Shown here: positions 1 through 8,257 of the stretch, piece by piece
Layout: every line of letters starts with the position of its first letter
How positions within the stretch are numbered: the first letter of the stretch is position 1
Source: Pseudomonadota bacterium
GTDB taxonomy: Bacteria; Pseudomonadota; Gammaproteobacteria; Burkholderiales; Burkholderiaceae_C
Direction: 5' to 3'
Assembly (NCBI GenBank): GCA_963205115.1
Contig: CAUJHV010000003.1
Span: 62,001-126,000 of the forward strand
DNA: 64,000 nucleotides
Program-made: the position numbers and the translations under genes
Notes under the pieces: model-generated
Database searches by the model: none
Told to the model about the DNA's origin: nothing
Seen by the model: the letters and a program-made list of their open reading frames with translations, nothing else

Positions 1-1669
1 GCTCCAGGTGGTGCTCGACGATCAGCACCGTGGTGCCCAGCGCGGTGATCGACTGGATGAGGGCGCCCAGGCGGTCCAGCTCGTCCATCGACAGCCCGGC
101 GGCCGGCTCGTCCAGCAGCAGCAGCGCGGGCCGGCCCGCGAGGGCGCGCGCGATCTCCACAAGCCGCTGCTGACCGTGCGGCAGGTCGCCCGCGAGTTCG
201 CGCGCACGGCCGGCGAGGCCCACGAAGCGCAGCAGCGCCATCGCCTCGGCCGTGCTCTCGTCATGATCGCGGCGCGCGCGCGGCAGCGCCAGGGCCACCT
301 CGACCGCGTGTGCGCGTTCGCGCACGAAGCCGCCCAGCCGCACGTTGTCCAGCACGCTCATCTCGCCCAGCAGCTTGGGTGTCTGGAAGGTGCGGCCCAC
401 GCCCAGCTGCGCGATCCGGTGCGGCGCCAGCGCGCCGAGGTCGGTGTCGCCCAGGCGCACCTGGCCGGCGTCGGCGCGGATGAAGCCGCTCACCACGTTG
501 AGCGTGGTCGTCTTGCCTGACCCGTTGGGCCCGACCAGGGCATGCGTGCGGCCGGCCGCGGCGGTGAGCGCACAGCCTTCCAGGGCCTTGACGCCGCCGA
601 AGTGTTTGTCCAGGCCTTGCAGCACCAGCGGCAAAGCCGCGGCCACGCGCGTGTGCACGGCGGGCAATTCGCCATCGGCGGGCGGTGGTGGCAACGTGCG
701 CTGCCAGCGCCGCCACACCGGCATGCCCATCAGCCCTTGCGGCGCAAAGACCATCAGCACCAGCAGCACGACACCGTAGATCGCCAGCCGCCAGCTCTGC
801 AACGGGCCCAGCAGTTCGGGCAGCAGGAAGAACACCAGCGTGCCGACCACCGGCCCCCACAGCTTGCCCAGGCCACCGACGACGATGCACAGCAGGAAGA
901 AGATCGAAAAATCGGCGCTGAAGTCTTCCGGCGTGATCACCGTCTTCTGCACCGCGAAGAACGCGCCGCCCAGCCCGGCGATCGCGGCGCTGACCGCAAA
1001 CGCAAACAGCTTGATGCGCCACAGCGAGACACCCGAGGCGGTGGCCGCCAGCGGGTTGTCGCGCGCGGCCACCATGCCGCGTCCGAAGCGCGAGTGCACC
1101 AGGTTGCGCACCAGCCAGAAGGCCAGCACCACACAGATGGCCGCGGCGATGTACACCTCGCGCGGCGTCATCGGCCGGCCGAAGAGGGCCGGCGCCGGTA
1201 TGCCGACGATGCCGGAAAAGCCGCGCGTGAGGCCGCGCCACTCCACCAGCAGGTCCGTCACCACCTGCGCGAAGGTGAGCGTGACGAGCGCGAAGTACCA
1301 GGTCGACAGGCGCAGCGCCGGCAGCGCCATCACGAGACCGGCGCCGGTGGCCACCAACATGCCTGCCGGCGCGGCGAGCCAGAAGCTCCACTTCGCGTCG
1401 ACCATCAGCAGCGCCGTCGTGTAGGCGCCCAGGCCGACCAGCGCGCCGTGGCCGATCGACACCTGGCCGGCGTAGCCGGTGAGGAAGTTCAGGCCGATGG
1501 CGACCAGCATCATCACCAGCGCCTGCGTGGCCAGGAACAGCACGAAGTCGCCCCGGAAGGCCAGCGGCAGCGCCAAGAGTGCCAGGGCCGCGATCGCCAT
1601 CGCGGCGCGCGGCAGGCGCCGTGGCGGGGCGGCCGACGCGGCCAGCGTCTGCGAGGTGGGCACGTTCAT
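1..1669 (-). CDS. Fused LivM-LivG-type ABC importer subunit (permease + ATPase), C-terminus off window
   Basis: This frame stays open from an ATG at 1669 to the left edge, giving 556 codons. The N-terminal half is a hydrophobic LivM-type permease (FLTGYAGQVSIGHGA near residue 65, then repeated membrane segments). About 30 residues of linker follow, then an ABC ATPase domain with Walker A GPNGSGKTT (about residues 380-388), a LivG-type signature LPHGQQRLVEIARAL and Walker B LLLLDEPAAG. In most HAAT importers LivM and LivG are separate, so this is a fusion. It lies 32 bp downstream of the LivH-type gene, and the SBP gene is upstream on the same strand. A LivF-type partner would be expected just beyond position 1. 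The substrate is not determined; the CoA-ligase operon across the divergent promoter suggests an organic acid. Confidence 0.9.
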   Translation of the reverse strand, partial: MNVPTSQTLAASAAPPRRLPRAAMAIAALALLALPLAFRGDFVLFLATQALVMMLVAIGLNFLTGYAGQVSIGHGALVGLGAYTTALLMVDAKWSFWLAAPAGMLVATGAGLVMALPALRLSTWYFALVTLTFAQVVTDLLVEWRGLTRGFSGIVGIPAPALFGRPMTPREVYIAAAICVVLAFWLVRNLVHSRFGRGMVAARDNPLAATASGVSLWRIKLFAFAVSAAIAGLGGAFFAVQKTVITPEDFSADFSIFFLLCIVVGGLGKLWGPVVGTLVFFLLPELLGPLQSWRLAIYGVVLLVLMVFAPQGLMGMPVWRRWQRTLPPPPADGELPAVHTRVAAALPLVLQGLDKHFGGVKALEGCALTAAAGRTHALVGPNGSGKTTTLNVVSGFIRADAGQVRLGDTDLGALAPHRIAQLGVGRTFQTPKLLGEMSVLDNVRLGGFVRERAHAVEVALALPRARRDHDESTAEAMALLRFVGLAGRARELAGDLPHGQQRLVEIARALAGRPALLLLDEPAAGLSMDELDRLGALIQSITALGTTVLIVEHHLE

Positions 1670-1701
1670 GAGGCGGGCATGGGCGAAAGACTCTCAGCCT
1701 C

Positions 1702-2580
1702 TCAGACGCTGCGCGCTTCGAGCGAACTCACCAGCCCGCCCGGTCGCGCGAGCAGCACCGCCAGCACCAGCAGCAGGATCACCGTGTTGTGATAACCCGG
1801 CGACAGCCACAGCGCGCTCGCCGCTTCGGCGATGCCGATCATGCAGCCCGCCACCAGTGCGCCGCGGTTGCTGCCCAGCCCGCCGATGGCCGCTGCCGCG
1901 AAGCCCTTGAGCAGCAGCATGCCGCCCAGCGTGGTCGACGCCGACAGCACAGGCGCGGCGAGATAACCGGTGAGTGCCGCGAAGGCGCCGCCGAACGCAA
2001 ACGACCAGCGGCTGATGGCCTGCGGGTCGATGCCACGCAGCAGCGCGGCGTCGCGGTCCTCGGCCACCGCCATCGCCGCCTTGCCCCACAGGCTGCGGTA
2101 GAGGCGGTCGACACCGAAGACCAGCAGCAGCGTCAGCAGGATCAGCGCGATCTGGTAGCTCGAGACGCTGACGCCGTCGATCGGCAGCATGTCGGTCGAC
2201 AGCGGGGCGGGCGCCGGCACCACGATGGGCTCGGGGCCCTGGACCTTGCCCACGAGGTTGACGATGATCATCGCCACGGCCAGCGTCGTGATGATCCAGG
2301 CCGTGCCGCCGGCGTTGCGCCGCAGCACCGGCGCGACGGCGATGCGCTCTTCCAGCAGCGCAAGCAGCGAGACCGCGGCCATCGCCACCGGCAGCGCCGC
2401 CCACCACGGCCACTTGGCGTGCGACAGCAGCAGCGCACTGCCCATCGCGCCCAACATCACCAGGTCGCCCTGCGCGAAGTTGAAGACCTTGGTCGGCCGG
2501 TACAGGATGTTGAAGCCCACCGCCACCAGGCCGTACAGGCTGCCGGCCGTGAGTCCGCTGACGACGAGGTCGAGCAGCAC
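1702..2580 (-). CDS. LivH-type ABC importer permease
   Basis: The 292-residue protein is a branched-chain-type (HAAT) inner-membrane permease. Its N-terminus has the family pattern GSLYGLVAVGFNILYRPTKV followed by NFAQGDLVMLGA, and hydrophobic segments run through the whole length. The C-terminal GGLGSNRGALVAG matches the conserved loop that contacts the ATPase. It lies 12 bp downstream of the SBP gene and 32 bp upstream of the fused LivM-LivG gene, so the three should form one importer operon. Length is normal for the family. Substrate specificity cannot be read from the permease. Confidence 0.92.
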   Translation of the reverse strand: MLLDLVVSGLTAGSLYGLVAVGFNILYRPTKVFNFAQGDLVMLGAMGSALLLSHAKWPWWAALPVAMAAVSLLALLEERIAVAPVLRRNAGGTAWIITTLAVAMIIVNLVGKVQGPEPIVVPAPAPLSTDMLPIDGVSVSSYQIALILLTLLLVFGVDRLYRSLWGKAAMAVAEDRDAALLRGIDPQAISRWSFAFGGAFAALTGYLAAPVLSASTTLGGMLLLKGFAAAAIGGLGSNRGALVAGCMIGIAEAASALWLSPGYHNTVILLLVLAVLLARPGGLVSSLEARSV

Positions 2581-2592
2581 GGGCGGCGGCCG

Positions 2593-3801
2593 TCAGGCCC
2601 GTTCGCGGAACACGCCCATCGAGCGCGGGTCGCGGCCCGAGGCGAGTGTGGCCATCACCATCTGGTCGCCCGTGAGTGCGCAGTGGTTGTCGGGCGTGAA
2701 GCTGATGCGGCCGATCATGGCGTCATAGCCCTTCACGGCGTCGAAGGCGGCCTTCACGCGCTCGGTGTCGAACTTCTTCTCTGCCTCGACCACCTTCTTC
2801 AGCAGGTGCAGGAAGTCGTAGAAGGGGCTGATGGCCGCGTTGATCTCCCAGGTCTTGGCCTCGGGGAAGGTGATCACCTTCTTCGCGTGCGCCACCTGGC
2901 GTGCGCCGACCGGCTCGGTGGCGCTGTAGGTCATGGTCTTCAGCAGCGTGCCCGAGGCGAACTTGAGCACCTCGGGTGCGGCGTTGTCGAGCACGGTGTT
3001 CGAGAACATCGAGTTGCCGCCCAGCAGCGCCGGGAAATACTTCATCGCCTGCAGGCCGGCGGCGGTGAGCAGCACGCCCTGCGCCGGCGAGTTCCACAGC
3101 ACCAGCGCGTCGGCACCGGCGCTGCGGATCTTCGTCAGGTAGACCTTCAGGTCGGTGGCCGTGACCGGGTAGGTCTCCACCGCCACCGGCTCCAGGCCGA
3201 ACTTCTTCAGCGCCCGCGTGGTGGCGGCGCCGCCGGCTTCGCCCAGCGCGGTGTTCTCCTGCAGGATGCCGACCTTCTTGAGCTTGAGGTTCTCGACGAT
3301 GTGGCGGGCGATTGCCTCACCCTGATGGCCGGTGTTGTAGGTGAACTGGTAGTGATAAGGGTACTTGCGGCCGTCGGCGAGTTCTTCGGTCCAGCCGCCG
3401 CCGGCGTGGATGACCTTGGCCGGCGTGGTGGTGGCCACCGCGGACAGCGTGTGCGAGCTGCCCACCGGGCCGAAGACGGCCTGCACGCCGCTGTCCAGCA
3501 GCTTGCGCATCACGGCGGGTTCCTTGGCGGGCGAGCTTTCGTCGTCGGCCTCGATGACCTCGAGCTTGCGCCCGAGGATGCCGCCCGCGGCGTTGATCTC
3601 GTCGGTGGCGATCTTCACGCCGACGTACAGCGGCGCGAACGAGGAGGCGACCAGGCCCGTGAGCGCGCGCGCCGAGCCGATCTTGAACGTGTCGCCGCTC
3701 TGGCCGAAGGCGAGGCCGGAGCTGCCGAGCAGCAGGCTACCGCCGGTGGCGGCGAGCGCCTCGCGACGGTTGACGACAGGGGTGCGGGACTTGCGGGTCA
3801 T
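2593..3801 (-). CDS. Periplasmic substrate-binding protein of HAAT importer (LivK-like)
   Basis: The 402-residue protein begins at 3801 with GGAGA about 6 nt upstream. The frame extends further back, but that extension has no RBS and runs into the divergent promoter. The leader contains NRREALAATGG and ends near LAFGQSG, which looks like a twin-arginine-style export signal. The mature part starts FKIGSARALTG and contains AADEINAAGGILGRKLEV-type features (here ATDEINAAGG), typical of type-I periplasmic binding proteins of amino-acid, aromatic or carboxylate importers. It is first in the leftward importer operon. It faces an AliA-like CoA ligase across a promoter region with two copies of the window-wide operator motif, so the solute is probably an acid activated by that ligase (inference). 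Confidence 0.9.
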   Translation of the reverse strand: MTRKSRTPVVNRREALAATGGSLLLGSSGLAFGQSGDTFKIGSARALTGLVASSFAPLYVGVKIATDEINAAGGILGRKLEVIEADDESSPAKEPAVMRKLLDSGVQAVFGPVGSSHTLSAVATTTPAKVIHAGGGWTEELADGRKYPYHYQFTYNTGHQGEAIARHIVENLKLKKVGILQENTALGEAGGAATTRALKKFGLEPVAVETYPVTATDLKVYLTKIRSAGADALVLWNSPAQGVLLTAAGLQAMKYFPALLGGNSMFSNTVLDNAAPEVLKFASGTLLKTMTYSATEPVGARQVAHAKKVITFPEAKTWEINAAISPFYDFLHLLKKVVEAEKKFDTERVKAAFDAVKGYDAMIGRISFTPDNHCALTGDQMVMATLASGRDPRSMGVFRERA

Positions 3802-3857
3802 GGGCTTCTCCGGTGTCCTCGTCTTCGTCGCCGAGGTGACAGTGATCGTATATAAAG

Positions 3858-3869
3858 TGCACCAGCGTA
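3858..3869 (-). promoter_or_regulatory. Operator-like 12-mer (TACGCTGGTGCA on minus strand)
   Basis: On the minus strand this reads TACGCTGGTGCA, 10 of 12 matches to the consensus TACGCTAGYGTA found in other promoters of the window. Just downstream on the minus strand is TTTATATACGAT, a plausible -10 region for the SBP gene starting at 3801. The site would thus overlap or abut the core promoter, as expected for a repressor. The binding protein is unknown. Confidence 0.5.
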
Positions 3870-3958
3870 CGAATAATGGAAAACACGGGGCGTCGCTGCG
3901 GTGAAAGCGGGCGGTTTTGGGTTGACCCCGGCGCCCGCCGGGCTGCACAATCGTTTCG

Positions 3959-3970
3959 TAAGGTAGTGAA
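3959..3970 (+). promoter_or_regulatory. Operator-like 12-mer (TAAGGTAGTGAA) with inverted TTCG/CGAA flanks
   Basis: The sequence has 9 of 12 matches to the shared consensus and is flanked by TTCG (3955-3958) and CGAA (3971-3974), which extends its dyad symmetry. It lies 58 bp before the ligase start at 4028 and downstream of a TTGACC hexamer at 3922. With the site at 3858-3869 it gives this divergent promoter two operator copies, one per direction. Confidence 0.42.
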
Positions 3971-4027
3971 CGAACTGTGCCCGGCGCGCCCCGCGCGACG
4001 AGGCGCGCGATTCCAGGAGACGATCTG

Positions 4028-5659
4028 ATGGGCACGACCGCTTTCGACCCCGCGGCCCACGCTGCGCGCATGCGCGCCGAGGGCTGGTGGAACGACCGCA
4101 CCACCGACGCGCTGATCGCCGAGGCCGCGCAGCGCTGGCCGCAGCGTGATGCGGTGGTCGCCTACCGCGCCGACCGGCCGGGAGCCGACCCCGTCAAACG
4201 CCTGAGCTTCGGCGAACTCGAGGGGCTCGTCGGCCGTGGCGCCGCGGCCTTGCGCGGCCTGGGTGTCGGTGCCGGTGACGTGGTCTCGGTGCAGTTGCCG
4301 AACTGGTGGGAATTTGTCGTCGTGGCGCTCGCGGCGCGGCGGCTGGGCGCCATCGTCAACCCGTTGATGCCGATCTTCCGCGAGCACGAGCTCAGCTACA
4401 TGCTGGCCTTCTGCGAGGCCAAGGTGCTGGTCGTGCCCCAGCAGTTCCGCGGCTTCGACCACGAGCAGATGGCCACCGCGCTGCAGGCGCGCTGCCCGAC
4501 GCTGCAGCATGTGCTGGTCGTGGGCGGCAGCGGCGACAACGAATTCGAGCGTGTGCTCTTCGGTGGCAGCGCGAGCGTGGCGCCTTCGCCGGCACAGCGC
4601 GCCGACACGCTGGGCGTGCTGATGTTCACCAGCGGCACCACGGGCGAGCCCAAGGGCGTGATGCACAGCGACAACACGTTGGTGGCCTGTGTGCGCGGGC
4701 TGGCCGGCCGCTTCGGACTGACCGATACCGACGTGCTGCTGGCCTGCTCGCCGCTGGGCCACATGACCGGCTACACGGCCGTGATGCTGCAGGGCCTGTG
4801 CCTGGGCTGCACCGTGGTTCTGCAGGATGTGTGGGAGGGTGCGCGCGGCGTCGCGATCATGTCCGCCGAGGGCGTCACGCACACGGCGACGGCGACGCCT
4901 TTCCTCGTCGACATCTGCGAGGCCGTGGCTGCTGGCGGCCCGAAGCCGGCCTTGCGCACCTTCCTGTGCGGCGGCGCGCCGATCCCGCCGGTGGTCGTGC
5001 AGCGCGCGTCGAAGGAACTCGGCCTGGACGTCTCCAGCCTGTGGGGCATGACCGAATCGCTGGGCAGCACGCTGACCGAGCCGGCGCGCGCGCACGAGAA
5101 GTCCTCGTCCACCGACGGCCGGCCATTGGACGGTACGCAGGTGAAGGTGGTCGGCTTCGACGGAAAGCCCTTGCCCACGGGCGAGACCGGACGCCTGATG
5201 GTGCGCGGCGCCCAGATGTTCATGGGCTACTTCAAGAAGCCGGAGATTCCGACCTTCGACGCCGACGGCTGGTTCGACACCGGCGACCTGGCTTACCTGG
5301 ACGCGGAGGGCTACATCCGCATCAACGGCCGCACGAAGGATGTGCTGATCCGCGGTGGCGAGAACGTGCCCGTGGCCGAGATCGAAAACGTGCTGCTGAA
5401 GCACCCGGCGATCAGCGGCACGGCGGTGGTCGGCATGCCCGATGCCCGGCTGGGTGAACGCGGCTGCGCCTTCGTCACCCTGCGGCCCGGACAGGCCTTC
5501 GATCTGGCCGCCCTGCAGGACTGGATGGCCGAGTGCAAGGTGGCCAAGCAGTACTGGCCCGAGCGTGTGGAAGTGGTGGGCGAACTGCCGCGCACGCCCA
5601 GCGGCAAGATCCAGAAGTTTGTGCTGCGTGAGAAGGCCAAGGCCTTCGCCCAGGCATGA
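4028..5659 (+). CDS. Acyl-CoA synthetase, cyclohexanecarboxylate-CoA ligase (AliA)-like
   Basis: The 543-residue AMP-forming ligase of the ANL superfamily activates a carboxylic acid to an acyl-CoA via an acyl-adenylate. The AMP P-loop MFTSGTTGEPKG lies near residues 199-210, the hinge GRTKDVLIRGGENV near 431, and the C-terminal catalytic lysine in PSGKIQK near 524. The stretches QLPNWWEF, NPLMPIFRE and FRGFDHEQMA resemble, from memory, cyclohexanecarboxylate-CoA ligases. I chose ATG 4028 because AGGAGA lies 8 nt upstream; an in-frame GTG at 3977 lacks an RBS. It leads a four-gene operon with two SDRs and an exporter/importer. The alicyclic substrate is a family-based inference. Confidence 0.85.
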   Translation: MGTTAFDPAAHAARMRAEGWWNDRTTDALIAEAAQRWPQRDAVVAYRADRPGADPVKRLSFGELEGLVGRGAAALRGLGVGAGDVVSVQLPNWWEFVVVALAARRLGAIVNPLMPIFREHELSYMLAFCEAKVLVVPQQFRGFDHEQMATALQARCPTLQHVLVVGGSGDNEFERVLFGGSASVAPSPAQRADTLGVLMFTSGTTGEPKGVMHSDNTLVACVRGLAGRFGLTDTDVLLACSPLGHMTGYTAVMLQGLCLGCTVVLQDVWEGARGVAIMSAEGVTHTATATPFLVDICEAVAAGGPKPALRTFLCGGAPIPPVVVQRASKELGLDVSSLWGMTESLGSTLTEPARAHEKSSSTDGRPLDGTQVKVVGFDGKPLPTGETGRLMVRGAQMFMGYFKKPEIPTFDADGWFDTGDLAYLDAEGYIRINGRTKDVLIRGGENVPVAEIENVLLKHPAISGTAVVGMPDARLGERGCAFVTLRPGQAFDLAALQDWMAECKVAKQYWPERVEVVGELPRTPSGKIQKFVLREKAKAFAQA

Positions 5660-6426
5660 CGGTACCTGCCCGCCGGCTCGAGGGCGTCGTCTGCGTGGTG
5701 ACCGGGGCCGCACGCGGCATCGGTGTGGCGATCGCCGAGCGGCTGGCGGCCGAGGGTGGACGGGTGGCCGCATGGGACGTGAGCGAACGGCGTCTGGACC
5801 CCACGGTCGCCGAGCTTCGCGCGCGCGGGCTCGATGTGCAGGGTTTCGTCTGCGACGTCGGCTCGCGCCAGGCCGTGACCGATGCGATGGCGCAGGTCGA
5901 GCAAGGCTTCGGCGCGCCGGTCGGCGTACTGGTCAACAACGCCGTATGGGCGCGTTTCGGCGCGCTGGCGGAGATCGACGACGAGGTGGTCGATCGCACG
6001 CTGGCCGTCGGCCTGAAGGCGCTGATGTGGACCACGCAGGCGGCGGCACCGCAGATGCGCCGGCGCGGCGGCGGCAGCATCGTCAATCTCAGTTCGGTCT
6101 CGGCGCTGCACCCGCAGGCCTCGTCCATCGTCTATGCCGCGATGAAGGGCGGCGTGCTCGGCCTCACGAAGGCGGCTGCGGTGGAACTCAGCCCGGACCG
6201 CATCCGCGTCAACGCCGTCATCCCCGGCATGGTGGGCACGCCGGCGTCCAAGGCGCAGTTCGACGCCGTCACGCTGGCCCAGCGTGAGGCAGCGATGCCG
6301 TTGGGCCGCTTCGGCGACCCGGCCGACATCGCCGGCGCCGTGGCCTTCCTCGCCAGTGAGGACGGCGCCTACGTGCAAGGCGCCGAACTCATCGTCGACG
6401 GCGGCTGGACGGTCGGTACGCGATGA
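5656..6426 (+). CDS. SDR-family NAD(P)-dependent oxidoreductase
   Basis: The 256-residue protein is a classical short-chain dehydrogenase. It has the cofactor motif TGAARGIG at residues 16-23, NNA near residue 95, a catalytic Ser in NLSSVSA and YAAMK at about 160-164, so the catalytic tetrad is intact. The C-terminal GAELIVDGGWTVG is typical. It overlaps the ligase stop by 4 bp (ATGA), implying coupled translation. In the alicyclic-acid pathway of Rhodopseudomonas an SDR (BadH type) oxidises a ring 2-hydroxyacyl-CoA, and this gene or its neighbour could do so here (inference). Confidence 0.9.
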   Translation: MTVPARRLEGVVCVVTGAARGIGVAIAERLAAEGGRVAAWDVSERRLDPTVAELRARGLDVQGFVCDVGSRQAVTDAMAQVEQGFGAPVGVLVNNAVWARFGALAEIDDEVVDRTLAVGLKALMWTTQAAAPQMRRRGGGSIVNLSSVSALHPQASSIVYAAMKGGVLGLTKAAAVELSPDRIRVNAVIPGMVGTPASKAQFDAVTLAQREAAMPLGRFGDPADIAGAVAFLASEDGAYVQGAELIVDGGWTVGTR

Positions 6427-6451
6427 ACGCACAGCCACAAAGGACACACGC

Positions 6452-7240
6452 TTGAACCGCATGCAGGGCAAACGCTGCGTCGTCACCGGCGGCGGCAGCG
6501 GCATCGGCCGCGCCAGCGCGCAACGATTCGCGGCCGAGGGCGGCCAAGTCTTGGTGGTCGGCCGCAGCGCAGGCAACATCGACGAGACAGTGGCGCTGAT
6601 CCGCGCCGCCGGCGGCATAGCCGAGGCCATGGTGGCCGACGCCACCGCCGAGGCCGACGTGAAGGCGGTGGTCGATCGCTGCGTCGCGGCTTTCGGCGGC
6701 ATCGACGTCTTCCTCGCCAATGCCGGTTCGCCGGGCACGAACGCGTCGATCTTCGAGCAGACGGTCGACGAATGGAACGAGGTCTGGCGCGACAACGCGC
6801 TCAGCAGCATGCTGGCCGTCAAGCACGCCGGCCAGCCGATGGTGGCGCAGAAAGGCGGATCGATCATCCTCGTGTCGTCGGCGGCCTCGCTGCGCGCCAA
6901 TGCCGGGGCCATCTCCTACAGTGCCAGCAAGGCGGCGGTGAACAGCCTGGCCCAGACGGCGGCCAACGCCTTTGCCGGCACCGGCGTGCGCGTCAACGCG
7001 ATCCTGCCGGGGCTGGTGGAAACGAAGATGACGCGCAAGGTCTTCGAGTACGCACGTGAACGCGGCAAGGAAGGCCGCATCGGCCATATGGTGCCGCTGC
7101 AGCGCGCCGGTCGACCGGAAGAGATTGCCGCGATGGCCACTTTCCTGGCCAGCGACGATGGCTCCTTCGTCACCGGCCAGTTGTACGCGGTGGACGGCGG
7201 CGTCAGCAGCACCCACCCGCACGGGAAGATCCCCGTGTGA
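6452..7240 (+). CDS. SDR-family NAD(P)-dependent oxidoreductase (TTG start)
   Basis: The 262-residue classical SDR has TGGGSGIG at residues 12-19, NAG near 90, Ser in LVSSAAS and YSASK at about 156-160. It ends with GQLYAVDGGVSS. I chose the TTG at 6452 because AAGGA lies about 8 nt upstream; the in-frame ATG at 6461 would leave the RBS 17 nt away. It is third in the operon after the ligase and the first SDR, and overlaps the next gene. It differs clearly in sequence from the upstream SDR, so the two probably act on different hydroxyacyl-CoA or alcohol intermediates. Confidence 0.88.
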   Translation: MNRMQGKRCVVTGGGSGIGRASAQRFAAEGGQVLVVGRSAGNIDETVALIRAAGGIAEAMVADATAEADVKAVVDRCVAAFGGIDVFLANAGSPGTNASIFEQTVDEWNEVWRDNALSSMLAVKHAGQPMVAQKGGSIILVSSAASLRANAGAISYSASKAAVNSLAQTAANAFAGTGVRVNAILPGLVETKMTRKVFEYARERGKEGRIGHMVPLQRAGRPEEIAAMATFLASDDGSFVTGQLYAVDGGVSSTHPHGKIPV

Positions 7241-8151
7241 GCGACGGCCGCGCCGTGCAGCGCCGCGCGCTCGGCGCCAGCCTCTTCCTGGTGCTGCTGT
7301 GGGGCGCGTCGTTCACGATCCAAAAGGCCGCGTATGCGGCGATCGGGCCCGGCGGCTTCCTGTTCGGCCGCTCGGCGGTGATGTCGCTGTGTGCCATCCT
7401 GCTGCTGCTGTGGCGCCGCAGCCCTTTGTGGCCGCGCCTGGCGGCCGGCGAGTGGCCGGTGCTGCTGCGCTGCACGCTGACCGGCCCGGTGCTGCACATC
7501 CTGCTCATCACCTACGGCATCCACTGGTCCACGCCGTTCTCCGGTGCCTTGATCATGGCCTGCGGGCCGGTCTTCACCCTGCTGATGCTGCGCCTGCTGC
7601 GCGGCACGCGGCTGCAGCGCCACCAGGTCGTCGGCGTGGCGGCGGCTTTCTGCGGCGTGCTGCTCTTCATGAGCCAGAAGCTGCTGGCCGCCGACCTGCG
7701 TGCCAGCGGCGGCGACTTGATGATGCTGGGCGCGACCATCGTCTTCTCGCTCTACACGATCGGGGTCACTCCACTGGTCGAGCGCCACGGCGGTGCCGAG
7801 GTGATGGGCTGGGCCACGCTGCTGGCCGCCCCGTTCATCCTCGTGCTGACCACCCCCGCCATGCTGCAGGCGCCGTATGGCGCACTCGAACCGGCGATCT
7901 GGACGGCGTTCTTATGGACCGTGATCGTCTCGGGTTTCGTCGGCTGGATCCTGTGGGCCTGGGTCAATGCCGTGCGCGGTGTGGCGCGCACGGCGCCGCT
8001 GCTGTACCTGGTGCCGCCGGTGGCCGGCGTGATCGCCTGGCTCACGGTCGGCGAGGCCTACACCGGCGTCAAGCTGCTCGGCGCCGCGCTTGCGCTGGCC
8101 GGCGTGGCGTGGACGCAGTTCGCGCCGGCGCCCTCTGCGCAGCCCGCCTGA
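7237..8151 (+). CDS. EamA/DMT-superfamily membrane transporter
   Basis: The 304-residue protein is made almost wholly of hydrophobic helices (about ten) with short charged loops and shows the two-repeat layout of the drug/metabolite transporter superfamily. The N-terminal LFLVLLWGASFTIQKAAYAA and second-repeat WILWAWVNAVRGVARTAPLL are typical. Translation starts at GTG 7237, whose GTGA overlaps the preceding stop. As the last gene of a CoA-ligase/SDR operon it may export a pathway intermediate or import a related solute; direction and substrate cannot be inferred. Confidence 0.85.
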   Translation: MSDGRAVQRRALGASLFLVLLWGASFTIQKAAYAAIGPGGFLFGRSAVMSLCAILLLLWRRSPLWPRLAAGEWPVLLRCTLTGPVLHILLITYGIHWSTPFSGALIMACGPVFTLLMLRLLRGTRLQRHQVVGVAAAFCGVLLFMSQKLLAADLRASGGDLMMLGATIVFSLYTIGVTPLVERHGGAEVMGWATLLAAPFILVLTTPAMLQAPYGALEPAIWTAFLWTVIVSGFVGWILWAWVNAVRGVARTAPLLYLVPPVAGVIAWLTVGEAYTGVKLLGAALALAGVAWTQFAPAPSAQPA

Positions 8152-8166
8152 ACCGGACATCTCCCA

Positions 8167-8195
8167 TTGACACCGATCGTACGCACGTGTACGGT
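8167..8195 (+). promoter_or_regulatory. Promoter with operator TACGCACGTGTA between -35 and -10
   Basis: A consensus -35 TTGACA (8167-8172) is followed after 17 bp by TACGGT (8190-8195) as a possible -10. The near-palindrome TACGCACGTGTA (8180-8191; 10 of 12 to the shared consensus, extended by matching outer C/G pairs) lies in the spacer and touches the -10, a standard position for repression. The site precedes the ACAD operon starting at 8258. Confidence 0.6.
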
Positions 8196-8257
8196 CAGTG
8201 AGCCATACCAATCGACCACCCGGGCGACCGGATCGCCCCGCCACAGGAGACTGCCCG

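Noticed and set aside
1789-3855. Long open frame on the plus strand opposite the importer genes
   Set aside because: It is antisense to well-supported LivH and SBP genes, is Arg/Gln/His-rich and has no domain; a GC-bias shadow.
7049-7060. TACGCACGTGAA, similar to the shared operator
   Set aside because: It lies inside the SDR gene at 6452-7240 in coding context, and no promoter-like elements or gene start follow.
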